Source of the DNA: Desulfobacterales bacterium
GTDB lineage: Bacteria; Desulfobacterota; DSM-4660; Desulfatiglandales; B25-G16
Direction of reading: 5' to 3'
Length of the DNA stretch: 12,755 nt
Assembly: GCA_013375385.1 (NCBI GenBank)
Contig: JABXJY010000041.1
Coordinates: 1,450-14,204, forward strand
Shown: piece by piece, positions 7,495-12,755 of the stretch
Layout: each line of letters begins with the position of its first letter
Position numbering within the stretch: position 1 is the first letter of the stretch
Program-made: the position numbers and the translations under genes
The notes under the pieces: generated by a model
What the model saw: only the letters and a program-made list of their open reading frames with translations
What the model was told of the DNA's origin: nothing
Database searches by the model: none

Positions 7495-8272
7495 TATTGA
7501 AGTCACTTATCACGGGGTTATCTTGGTGTTGAGGGGAGTGTCGCTCGAGGTAGCTGACGGGGAAATTATAACTCTGCTGGGAGCCAATGGTGCTGGAAAA
7601 AGTACAACTCTGAAAGCTATTTCTGGTTTGCTCAAAACTGAGGTAGGCAGAGTAAGTCGTGGCGATATTCATTTCGACGGCCACAGCATAGAACGAGCTG
7701 ACCCAGAGGAAATAGCCGAAATGGGGATCATTCAGGTAATGGAGGGCAGGAGGATACTTGAGCATCTGACGGTTGAAGATGAGTTGCTTGCCGCCGGCTA
7801 CATTGCCCGTAAAAGGTTGAATTCGAGGAAGGAACTGGAACGGGTCCATCACTATTTCCCAAACCTCAAGGACCTTCGACACCATACCAGTGGCTATTGT
7901 TCCGGTGGGGAGCAGCAGATGCTGGTGATGGGTCGAGCTCTGATGTCGCACCCCAAGCTGGTGCTGTTGGACGAGCCATCTCTAGGTCTGGCGCCAATGC
8001 TTGTGGAGGAGATCTTTGGCATCGTCAAGACAATTAATGAAGAGGAAAAGGTCTCGATTCTAATAGTCGAGCAGAATGCTGTGGCTGCTCTCGGCTTGGC
8101 TGAGTATGGCTATGTTATGGAGAATGGCAGGATAGTTCTGGATGGTACTAGTGAGCAGTTGAAGGAAAACGAAGATGTGAAGGAGTTTTACCTTGGTTTT
8201 GGTGCACTTTCACAACGGAAAAGCTATCGTGATGTCAAGCACTACAAGAGGCGCAAGAGGTGGCTCGGCTAA
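7478..8272 (+). CDS. livF: ABC transporter ATPase LivF
   Basis: This is a 264-residue cytoplasmic ATPase, the second nucleotide-binding subunit of the importer. The ATG at 7478 is chosen because it gives the usual LivF start (MLKVNNIEVTYHGV). It lies inside the end of the synthetase gene (17-nt overlap), with GAGGAGCAAAGG upstream; an in-frame ATG at 7433 would add 15 unrelated residues. Walker A GANGAGKST is at 35-43, the signature CSGGEQQML at 141-149, and Walker B VLLLDEP at 161-167. The switch region is VEQN, where Gln in place of His is normal for LivF. A tail of about 25 residues follows the usual end near FYLGFG. It is rich in Lys/Arg (YRDVKHYKRRKRWLG). I associate this tail with liv operons that carry an acyl-CoA synthetase, from memory. 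Confidence 0.92.
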   Translation: MLKVNNIEVTYHGVILVLRGVSLEVADGEIITLLGANGAGKSTTLKAISGLLKTEVGRVSRGDIHFDGHSIERADPEEIAEMGIIQVMEGRRILEHLTVEDELLAAGYIARKRLNSRKELERVHHYFPNLKDLRHHTSGYCSGGEQQMLVMGRALMSHPKLVLLDEPSLGLAPMLVEEIFGIVKTINEEEKVSILIVEQNAVAALGLAEYGYVMENGRIVLDGTSEQLKENEDVKEFYLGFGALSQRKSYRDVKHYKRRKRWLG

Positions 8273-8296
8273 TTGGGTATCTGAAATAATTGTGTC

Positions 8297-8343
8297 ATCT
8301 GAAAAATGGGGCAAGTATCTCGTGTTTGCCCCATTTTTCAGAT
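8297..8343. terminator. Bidirectional intrinsic terminator ending the liv operon
   Basis: Bases 8297-8314 pair perfectly with 8326-8343 (18 bp) around an 11-nt loop. The centre of the stem is ATGGGGCAA/TTGCCCCAT. The right arm contains TTTTT, and the left arm has the matching AAAAA, so the structure could stop transcription in both directions. It begins 24 nt after the livF stop and separates the transporter operon from the next gene group. Confidence 0.9.
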
Positions 8344-8563
8344 TTCATGCCATTATTGCCAGCGAGGCGTTCGTAGGGAAAGCTAGCTCAGGTGGGCAGG
8401 AGCACTAACAGCATGAGCCCGTGGTACCTGGTTGGTCAAAGTATTAGCAGCAGGGTCATCATCTCCCAATGCGTCTTTTGGCGTTGCAGTCTGCGTGTAT
8501 CACGTAGGCTTATCGATTGGAAAACATCCGTTTAGTGTTAATCGAATTCTGAAAGGAGGTAAA
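8344..8563. other. Spacer between the two gene groups
   Basis: These 220 nt contain no convincing gene or promoter. A short stretch around 8388-8407 (GCTAGCTCAGGTGGGCAGGA) looks like a tRNA D-arm, but no anticodon stem or T-arm follows. An inverted repeat TCGATT (8513-8518) / AATCGA (8540-8545) lies 20-50 nt before the next start codon and could be regulatory; the support is thin. Confidence 0.35.
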
Positions 8564-8845
8564 ATGATCCAGCCCAGTGTAGAACTCGAACCACCTAATT
8601 GGGAGATAACGGCTGCCGCTCTCCCATGTGATTGCGTCGGTGATTTGGTTACAGTCAGGGTTAAGCGAGACTGGCTGGCGGAGTGTGCCTGGTATCGCAA
8701 GTACAAATTGGATGCATCTCAGGGAAATAAGGAAAAACTTGACAAGACAATCAAGCAGGGAATAGACAAATGTGTTGGCCCTGACTGTCCTGTAGTTACA
8801 AAATATCGAGACAAGCTTATTGAAGAAGAGCTCGGGAAGACATAG
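8564..8845 (+). CDS. Small Cys-containing protein of unknown function
   Basis: This is a 93-residue soluble protein with no signal peptide or membrane segment. I do not recognise its family. The ATG at 8564 follows GAAAGGAGGT at ideal spacing, so it is preferred over the in-frame upstream start at 8432. Five cysteines stand in two clusters and one single: Cys-x-Cys in LPCDCVGD, one in AECAWY, and Cys-x4-Cys in KCVGPDCP. The spacing suggests metal or Fe-S binding, or redox pairs. A central VTVRVKRDW strand is followed by a Lys-rich helix-like part and an acidic end. It is the first gene after the liv terminator and is followed by a stem-loop and the FtsX-type permease gene, so it may belong with that group. 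This link rests on position only. Confidence 0.75.
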   Translation: MIQPSVELEPPNWEITAAALPCDCVGDLVTVRVKRDWLAECAWYRKYKLDASQGNKEKLDKTIKQGIDKCVGPDCPVVTKYRDKLIEEELGKT

Positions 8846-8855
8846 CAAAGTATTT

Positions 8856-8886
8856 GCCCGTCCCCCGCATTTAGCGGGGTACGGGC
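8856..8886 (+). promoter_or_regulatory. G/C-rich intercistronic hairpin without U-tract
   Basis: GCCCGT (8856-8861) pairs with ACGGGC (8881-8886) and CCCCGC (8863-8868) with GCGGGG (8874-8879). There is one C-T mismatch between the two stem halves and a loop ATTTA. No T-run follows. It lies between the small Cys protein gene and the permease gene. It could be an attenuator, an mRNA 3'-end protector or an inefficient terminator. Confidence 0.6.
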
Positions 8887-8916
8887 CGGGAAAGCGGAGC
8901 TTCCCTGGAAACGTCC

Positions 8917-10137
8917 ATGACCAAGAGTCCTCCCATTGTGACTGCAAATCTTTCAAATCAGCAAAGCACACCGATTTTTGGCAAGCATCAAGCCCTCTTT
9001 TTGAATGCCTTAAAAGGCCTACTGAGAAATCCTGTCCGCAACATCATCGTCATCCTCTGCCTGATTGCCCTCCTTTCACCCTTTGTCACAGCCATCACCA
9101 TTTGTGAAGGTGTTAAATCCCAATACTCGAGCATTCTTCGAGAAGGCTGTGACGTCTATGTGGCAAGGGACAACTACGGGAGCAATGCGCCCATTGAGCT
9201 AAGTATGATGGGGAAGCTAAAGGAGATTCAGGGGGTGACCAAAGTCGTGCCTCGAGTGATCGGCCGCACCTACGTGAGGGGAAAGTTTTTGGCCATTCTT
9301 GGCATCGGTTCTCAATTCATTCCATCTTCTGTCCAGATCATCAAAGGCAGGCTGCCAGGGGCAAAAGGAGAGGTGATACTTGGCTGGAGGGCGGCAGAAT
9401 ACCTTGAGTTGAAGCCTGGAAGTGAATTCACCATTGAGAGGAATCCCGGACAGAACTTCCGGATCGTTGGCCTCTTTCGATCAACCTTTAACGTCTGGAA
9501 CGCAGACCTCCTGGTGATGAACTTTGAGGACGCATCTGATTTGTTTGGAATACCGGGCAAAGCTACGGACCTTTTGGTCTTCACGCGGCCTGGATATGAA
9601 CAGATTGTGGATATCATCATTCATATCTCAGACGAGGAGACCGGACAGCCACTTCTGAGGGTTCAGACCACGGACCTCATTGACCGTTACTCTAAGAGGG
9701 GCTTCAACATAAAGGCAGGCGTTTTCGCGGGTTTCTACTGTCTTGTCTTTGCCCTTGGCATCCCTGCCATAGGAGTCATTTCTGGATTCGGTCAGTCCGA
9801 AAGGAGGCGGGAGATCGGAGTGATGAAAGCCTTAGGATGGCAGACACCGGAGGTCCTGGAGATGGTCGCCCTGGAAAACCTCATCCTAGGCCTCATCAGT
9901 GTGCCTTGCATTATTCTGGCCGCAACCGGGTGGATTCACATCTTCAATGGCGCTGTAGTCTCAAAATTCTTCATAGCCAATTTGGGTGTCATGATACCCT
10001 TTTCAGTTCCATCAGAGATCTTTCCGATCCCCTTTGTCCTGTGTATCATGATGGCCGTCATTTTGACGATGGTTGGGAGCATCTATTCCACATGGAGGAC
10101 GGCCATTGTTTCGCCCTCGGAGGCCATGAAGACATAA
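8917..10137 (+). CDS. FtsX/MacB-type ABC transporter permease
   Basis: This is a 406-residue inner-membrane protein with the type VII ABC (MacB/LolCE) layout. Membrane segment 1 is at about 42-63, followed by an extracytoplasmic domain of about 200 residues. Three further segments lie at about 267-289, 319-341 and 370-392. Between segments 2 and 3 is the family loop SERRREIGVMKALGW (294-308), the coupling region to an ATPase. The protein ends SPSEAMKT, as is common in the family. Such permeases work by mechanotransmission on periplasmic substrates or lipoproteins, not by carrying solutes across the membrane. No ATPase gene follows within the window, so the partner is beyond it or elsewhere. 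The start has a poor ribosome site (CTGGAAAC); the hairpin upstream may matter. The three genes after it encode NosL-like proteins, suggesting a joint role in periplasmic metal or redox-protein handling. Confidence 0.88.
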   Translation: MTKSPPIVTANLSNQQSTPIFGKHQALFLNALKGLLRNPVRNIIVILCLIALLSPFVTAITICEGVKSQYSSILREGCDVYVARDNYGSNAPIELSMMGKLKEIQGVTKVVPRVIGRTYVRGKFLAILGIGSQFIPSSVQIIKGRLPGAKGEVILGWRAAEYLELKPGSEFTIERNPGQNFRIVGLFRSTFNVWNADLLVMNFEDASDLFGIPGKATDLLVFTRPGYEQIVDIIIHISDEETGQPLLRVQTTDLIDRYSKRGFNIKAGVFAGFYCLVFALGIPAIGVISGFGQSERRREIGVMKALGWQTPEVLEMVALENLILGLISVPCIILAATGWIHIFNGAVVSKFFIANLGVMIPFSVPSEIFPIPFVLCIMMAVILTMVGSIYSTWRTAIVSPSEAMKT

Positions 10138-10179
10138 AGGAGATAAAGCTTGATTGAAATAATACCAAGTTGCAATCCT

Positions 10180-10264
10180 GTCATTGCGAGGAGCCCTTCG
10201 GCTGTGCTCAGGGTGACGTGGCAATCTATCCTGTTGAGCCCGCTTCACATTCGTTCGCAATGAC
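10180..10264. repeat. Diverged copy of the GTCATTGCGAG dispersed repeat
   Basis: GTCATTGCG at 10180-10188 is the inverse complement of CGCAATGAC at 10256-10264, enclosing 67 nt that include GGCAATCT. The same outer arms bound the palindrome at 12356-12420, and the left arm recurs at 12459. Repeats of this type are scattered in intergenic DNA of several anaerobic lineages. It fills most of the 181-nt gap between the permease and the NosL-like gene. Confidence 0.7.
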
Positions 10265-10318
10265 GTTTATAAATAGCAGCCGTTTGAGAGCAACTTCGTA
10301 TAAGCTCGGGCAGATGAA

Positions 10319-10951
10319 ATGAGAAGATTACCCTTTATCGGTGCTCTCATCATTGTGGCAGGCATAGCCACCCTGGTAATTTTTTTCCAACATCGCCACC
10401 CTTGGTTACGATGTTGCCTTGACGGTAGCCGTATAGAGCCCATGTACGAAGTGATAATTATTCAGAAAGATAAATCATGTAAATTCTCCTGTGTTCTCAG
10501 TGCCCAGATCTGGTTGACAGAAAATAGCGAGCAAGTCTCTTCTATCCGAGTTACCGATGAAATCACCGGTGAAAAGATAGAAGCAAAGGATGCTTATTAC
10601 GTGGCAAGTAAAGCAATTACCACTCCACACACCGGAAATAAGATCCACGTCTTTGCCAAGGAAACAGCAGCCAAGGTACACGCCCGGCAGTTTAATGGGC
10701 AGTTGGTCAGGAATCCCCTTAGGACTCATCAAAAGAAACCGGTCAAAATGGTAACGTATAAGCCTGATTCGCCAAACAGCACTGATTTTATTTCCTCCCC
10801 TTTCCAAAAGCTCCTGTCCCTGCCGAGCAATACCGTTTTAATCAAGGAACGAGATTTTATTTATATATATCAAAATCATTTTACCCGACTATGCAGAGGC
10901 TACTCAAGCCCCCCAGATAAACCTCCTAAGAACTCCTTTCAACACCTCTAA
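10319..10951 (+). CDS. NosL-like membrane-anchored protein, possibly degenerating
   Basis: This is a 210-residue protein with one N-terminal membrane segment (about 5-23) and an outward-facing NosL-like domain (about 30-133). Family-like stretches are LDGSRIEPMYEVIII, VTDEITGEKIEAKDAYYV and TGNKIHVFAKETAAKVHARQ. NosL proteins are copper-binding accessory factors of nitrous oxide reductase and are also found without it. Where the two neighbouring NosL-type proteins have Cys-x3-Cys (YCSIHCA, TCGVQCG), this one reads FSCVLSA, so both of those Cys are Ser. Cys32, Cys33, Cys54 and Cys58 remain. The last 75 or so residues, after LVRNPLRT, look unlike the family and come from A/T-rich DNA; I suspect a lost stop codon. 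The ribosome site is weak. Function in the cluster is unknown. Confidence 0.65.
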   Translation: MRRLPFIGALIIVAGIATLVIFFQHRHPWLRCCLDGSRIEPMYEVIIIQKDKSCKFSCVLSAQIWLTENSEQVSSIRVTDEITGEKIEAKDAYYVASKAITTPHTGNKIHVFAKETAAKVHARQFNGQLVRNPLRTHQKKPVKMVTYKPDSPNSTDFISSPFQKLLSLPSNTVLIKERDFIYIYQNHFTRLCRGYSSPPDKPPKNSFQHL

Positions 10952-11026
10952 GGCGTTCACAAACTGGTCTTATTCTATGGCACAAAAAATGCGGACTTTT
11001 ATTATTTAGCTTAGGAGGTACTAGCC

Positions 11027-11743
11027 ATGAGAAAAGGATTGATCGTATGTAGCTTGATTTTGGTGTCAGGCTTATTCCTTTTCACGAGTGTTCAGGCTGG
11101 AGAGCAGAAATGGTGTCCTCTCTGCAGCATGAACCTGAAGATGTTCTGGAAGACAACCAACTGGTTGACTTTCTCGGACGGGTCAAGAACCGGGTATTGC
11201 AGTATCCACTGTGCATCCAAGGTGTATCAGAAAAGGGCAACTGACATAGGGCGTTGGGAGGTTGCAGACTATGATACGAAGAGGCTTATCAATGCGTATA
11301 AGGCCCACTTCCTGATCGGAAGCGACCTGGCGGGAACCATGACCGCAGTGAGCAAATTGGCCTTCGCCTCCCTTGATGTTGCCAAAAGATATCAAAAGGA
11401 GCATGGTGGAACGATCGGCACTCTTGATGATGGCCTCAGGCGTGCAATTGAAGGCAGGGGAGAAGACATGGCCATGATCAAAAAGAAGGTAGCCAAGATG
11501 CCAGCAATGGGCAAGAAGTTGGCCGGAAAACACGGATGCTACAAATGTCATGGAGAAGGTGGAACAGGCGGAGCGGCCATAGATTGGAATACCAAGGAAT
11601 TTGCCAAGAGCATGGATAATCGCGTCAAGATCAAAAAAGCGATCATGGGTGGAACCGAAAAGATGGAGGGATACGAAGGTAAGCTCGGTGAAAAGGAACT
11701 CCATGCCATCACTATATATGTGTGGACACAGAGGGCTAAATAA
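11027..11743 (+). CDS. Exported NosL-like domain fused to a c-type cytochrome
   Basis: This is a 238-residue periplasmic protein. A Sec signal peptide (1-24, SVQA before GEQ) is followed by a NosL-like region with Cys30-x2-Cys33-x-Met35 and, in YCSIHCA, Cys58-x3-Cys62. After a helical linker rich in Lys and Met comes a class I c-type cytochrome domain (about 155-238). It has the heme motif Cys171-Tyr-Lys-Cys174-His175 and a likely distal ligand Met213 in GGTEKMEGYEG. The domain ends with a helix typical of these folds. The fusion joins a putative copper site to an electron-transfer heme. The ribosome site TTAGGAGGT is strong. The gene lies 75 nt after the previous NosL-like gene and 110 nt before the next. 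The reaction is unknown. Copper reduction or delivery, or electron supply to a metal-loading step, would fit. Confidence 0.85.
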   Translation: MRKGLIVCSLILVSGLFLFTSVQAGEQKWCPLCSMNLKMFWKTTNWLTFSDGSRTGYCSIHCASKVYQKRATDIGRWEVADYDTKRLINAYKAHFLIGSDLAGTMTAVSKLAFASLDVAKRYQKEHGGTIGTLDDGLRRAIEGRGEDMAMIKKKVAKMPAMGKKLAGKHGCYKCHGEGGTGGAAIDWNTKEFAKSMDNRVKIKKAIMGGTEKMEGYEGKLGEKELHAITIYVWTQRAK

Positions 11744-11756
11744 CGGCAATGATCCT

Positions 11757-11792
11757 TCACTGGGGAGAAAATGGGCCTTTCCTCCCCAGTGA
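11757..11792 (+). promoter_or_regulatory. Intercistronic hairpin (terminator-like, no U-tract)
   Basis: TCACTGGGGAG (11757-11767) pairs perfectly with CTCCCCAGTGA (11782-11792) over 11 bp. A further AAA/TTT pairing is possible inside the loop. No T-run follows. It starts 13 nt after the stop of the NosL-cytochrome gene and may end or stabilise that message, partly separating it from the last NosL gene. Confidence 0.6.
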
Positions 11793-11853
11793 TGGGTAAC
11801 TCATAGATGCCAGAGAGGCTCGGTCATTATCAAACGTAAGCGTGGAGGATCCA

Positions 11854-12291
11854 ATGAATTATCGTACAGATTACTCCCTTTTGTTGGTGTTTGTGGGATT
11901 ATTCTTCTTGACCTCTAGTCTTTCAGCTTGGGCGGGTGAAAGGTGCATCGTATGTGGCATGGATGTGTCCAAATATCCTCACACCCGCTCTGTGGTCGAG
12001 ACCACTGACAACAAAAAATATGCCACCTGTGGGGTGCAGTGCGGCCTAACATTGCACCTGCGATTTAAGGGTAAATGGAAATCAGCCACAGCCACCGACC
12101 TCCTGAGAAACACACCGTTTGACGTGGAGAAAGGCTTCTATGTATATAAGAGTAGCGTTATCACCGATATGGCACCGGGATTTATTGCCTTCAGAAGGAG
12201 GTCGAATGCCGAAAAATTCGCCAAAGGCTTTGGAGGTCAGGTGGTCACCTATGAAGAGGCCTTGGAGATATGGAAGAAGCAAATGAAGTAA
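11854..12291 (+). CDS. NosL-family exported protein
   Basis: This is a 145-residue periplasmic protein of the NosL family. The ATG at 11854 is preferred to the in-frame GTG at 11842 because GGAGG (11844-11848) would overlap that GTG but is well placed for the ATG. Residues 1-27 form a signal peptide ending SAWA before GER. The mature protein opens almost at once with the NosL motif Cys31-x2-Cys34-Gly-Met36, followed by Cys59-x3-Cys63 (TCGVQCG). The rest follows the family: GFYVYKSSVITDMAPGFIAF, a Met-containing strand region, then FAKGFGGQVVTYEEAL. NosL binds Cu(I) and helps fill the copper site of nitrous oxide reductase. No nosZ is in this window, so the target is unknown. Unlike classic NosL it lacks a separate lipobox Cys. 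Confidence 0.88.
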   Translation: MNYRTDYSLLLVFVGLFFLTSSLSAWAGERCIVCGMDVSKYPHTRSVVETTDNKKYATCGVQCGLTLHLRFKGKWKSATATDLLRNTPFDVEKGFYVYKSSVITDMAPGFIAFRRRSNAEKFAKGFGGQVVTYEEALEIWKKQMK

Positions 12292-12316
12292 GGCGCCTGT
12301 AGCAAATGACATAAAT

Positions 12317-12444
12317 TATAGTGAACGACCTAAATAAGTGGGCATTCAATAGCCTGTCATTGCGAGCGCAGCGAAGCAATCCCATGAGATTGCTTCGTCA
12401 CTGTCGTTTCTCGCAATGACTGCTTTCTATTGTCGTTCACTATA
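12317..12444. repeat. Nested palindromic element with 13-bp terminal inverted repeats
   Basis: Three layers of inverted repeats share one centre. The outer arms TATAGTGAACGAC (12317-12329) and GTCGTTCACTATA (12432-12444) match perfectly. The middle arms GTCATTGCGAG (12356-12366) and CTCGCAATGAC (12410-12420) are perfect over 11 bp. The inner arms CGAAGCAATC (12372-12381) and GATTGCTTCG (12388-12397) are perfect over 10 bp around a 6-nt loop. No gene lies inside. The form is that of a small non-autonomous (MITE-like) element or a REP-like cruciform repeat. Confidence 0.8.
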
Positions 12445-12458
12445 GTTGACACTTTGCT

Positions 12459-12504
12459 GTCATTGCGAGGAGTCTCGCACGCAGCGGGACGACGAAGCAA
12501 TCTC
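12459..12504. repeat. Partial second copy of the repeat core
   Basis: GTCATTGCGAG at 12459-12469 and CGAAGCAATCTC ending at 12504 repeat the left half of the palindrome at 12356-12381. About 20 extra bases lie between the two matching parts, and the mirrored right half is missing. It ends just before the GIY-YIG gene and forms part of its upstream region. Confidence 0.7.
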
Positions 12505-12510
12505 AAAAAG

Positions 12511-12527
12511 GTTCATATCATATGAAC
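12511..12527. promoter_or_regulatory. Perfect palindrome over the GIY-YIG start codon
   Basis: GTTCATAT (12511-12518) and ATATGAAC (12520-12527) are exact inverse complements around a single C. The ATG at 12522 lies in the right arm, and the ribosome site AAAAAGG (12505-12511) touches the left arm. The site could be an operator. A transcript hairpin is less likely because the loop would be only one base unless the top pairs open. Confidence 0.5.
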
Positions 12528-12755
12528 AGGCAATACTATGTTTATATAATGACCAACAAGCATAACACCGTTCTATATACAGGTGTAACCAACAACCTTA
12601 AAAAGAGGGTCTACGAACATAAGGAAAAACTGGTTGAAGGTTTTACAGAGAAATACAACATTACAAAACTTGTGTACTATGAGGTTTTCGAGGATCCTGG
12701 AAATGCCATATCGAGAGAGAAACAGATAAAGGCTGGATCAAGGCAAAAGAAAATC
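12522..12755 (+). CDS. GIY-YIG family nuclease (UvrC N-terminal-like), cut by window end
   Basis: The first 78 residues of a small stand-alone GIY-YIG domain protein are visible; the frame is still open at the window edge. The diagnostic tyrosines are Tyr6-Val-Tyr8 and Tyr19-Thr-Gly21, followed by Arg29 and His33. The metal-ligand Glu66 is in SREKQIK. All the positions expected for catalysis in this superfamily are present. These small proteins usually have about 80-100 residues, so little is missing. AAAAAGG precedes the start at about 10 nt. The gene lies right after two copies of the GTCATTGCGAG repeat, a neighbourhood I recall for this family in other genomes. A role in cutting or mobilising such repeats is a hypothesis; the cellular function of these proteins is not established. 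Confidence 0.87.
   Translation, partial: MNRQYYVYIMTNKHNTVLYTGVTNNLKKRVYEHKEKLVEGFTEKYNITKLVYYEVFEDPGNAISREKQIKAGSRQKKI

Noticed and set aside
8388..8460. tRNA-like D-arm (GCTCAGGTGGGCAGGAGC)
   Set aside because: The D-arm resembles a tRNA, but I find no matching anticodon stem, no GTTCGAATC-type T-arm and no acceptor pairing at the right distance.
8432..8563. Upstream extension of the small Cys protein to ATG 8432
   Set aside because: The extension lacks a ribosome site and would contain the ideal GAAAGGAGGT inside the gene; the ATG at 8564 fits better.
10012..10260. Minus-strand open frame of 82 codons
   Set aside because: It overlaps the end of the permease and the dispersed repeat; its protein reads like the translated repeat and has no start signal.
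10956..10981. TTCACA/TATGGC as promoter of the NosL-cytochrome gene
   Set aside because: The spacer is 14 nt and the -10 is poor.
12446..12474. TTGACA at 12446 as -35 of a GIY-YIG promoter
   Set aside because: No acceptable -10 lies 15-19 nt downstream; the region there is the G/C-rich repeat.
1..12755. CRISPR array, rRNA, riboswitch or prophage genes
   Set aside because: I see no regularly spaced direct repeats, no rRNA sequence, no recognisable riboswitch core and no phage structural or integrase genes.

Overview
The window looks like chromosomal DNA of an anaerobic bacterium, probably of the Desulfobacterota (former Deltaproteobacteria). I infer this from the gene order of the ABC-transporter operon with an acyl-CoA synthetase inside it, the NosL/c-cytochrome genes, the strong purine-rich ribosome sites and the GTCATTGCGAG-type dispersed repeats. 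No rRNA or tRNA is present to confirm the lineage. Nearly all genes lie on the + strand.

Region 1 (1-686) has no intact gene. It holds a sigma-70-like promoter candidate and the relic of an IS200/IS605-type element on the minus strand. The relic keeps only the C-terminal part of its Y1 transposase, but still has a matching hairpin at each end.

Region 2 (687-8343) is one long transcription unit. In order it encodes a small exported protein with an internally duplicated domain, then LivH, LivM, the periplasmic binding protein, LivG, a long AMP-forming acyl-CoA synthetase, and LivF. Genes are 2-112 nt apart or overlap, and the unit ends at a perfect 18-bp hairpin. The layout suggests uptake of an organic substrate (amino acid, or possibly a carboxylic/aromatic/fatty acid) through a HAAT-family transporter, with CoA activation on entry. 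A strong hairpin without a U-tract between the binding-protein gene and livG may set their relative mRNA levels.

Region 3 (8564-12291) is a second group. It encodes a 93-residue Cys-containing protein of unknown function, an FtsX/MacB-type ABC permease with no ATPase gene in view, a membrane-anchored NosL-like protein, a NosL-like domain fused to a c-type cytochrome, and a stand-alone NosL-family protein. Exported Cys-x2-Cys-x-Met proteins together with a heme protein and an ABC permease suggest copper or redox handling in the periplasm. This is the least conventional part of the window and the best candidate for an undescribed system.

Region 4 (12292-12755) contains a 128-bp nested palindrome with 13-bp perfect terminal inverted repeats, a second partial copy of its core, and a GIY-YIG nuclease gene cut by the window end. 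A 17-nt palindrome covers the start codon of that gene. A third, diverged copy of the repeat lies at 10180-10264.
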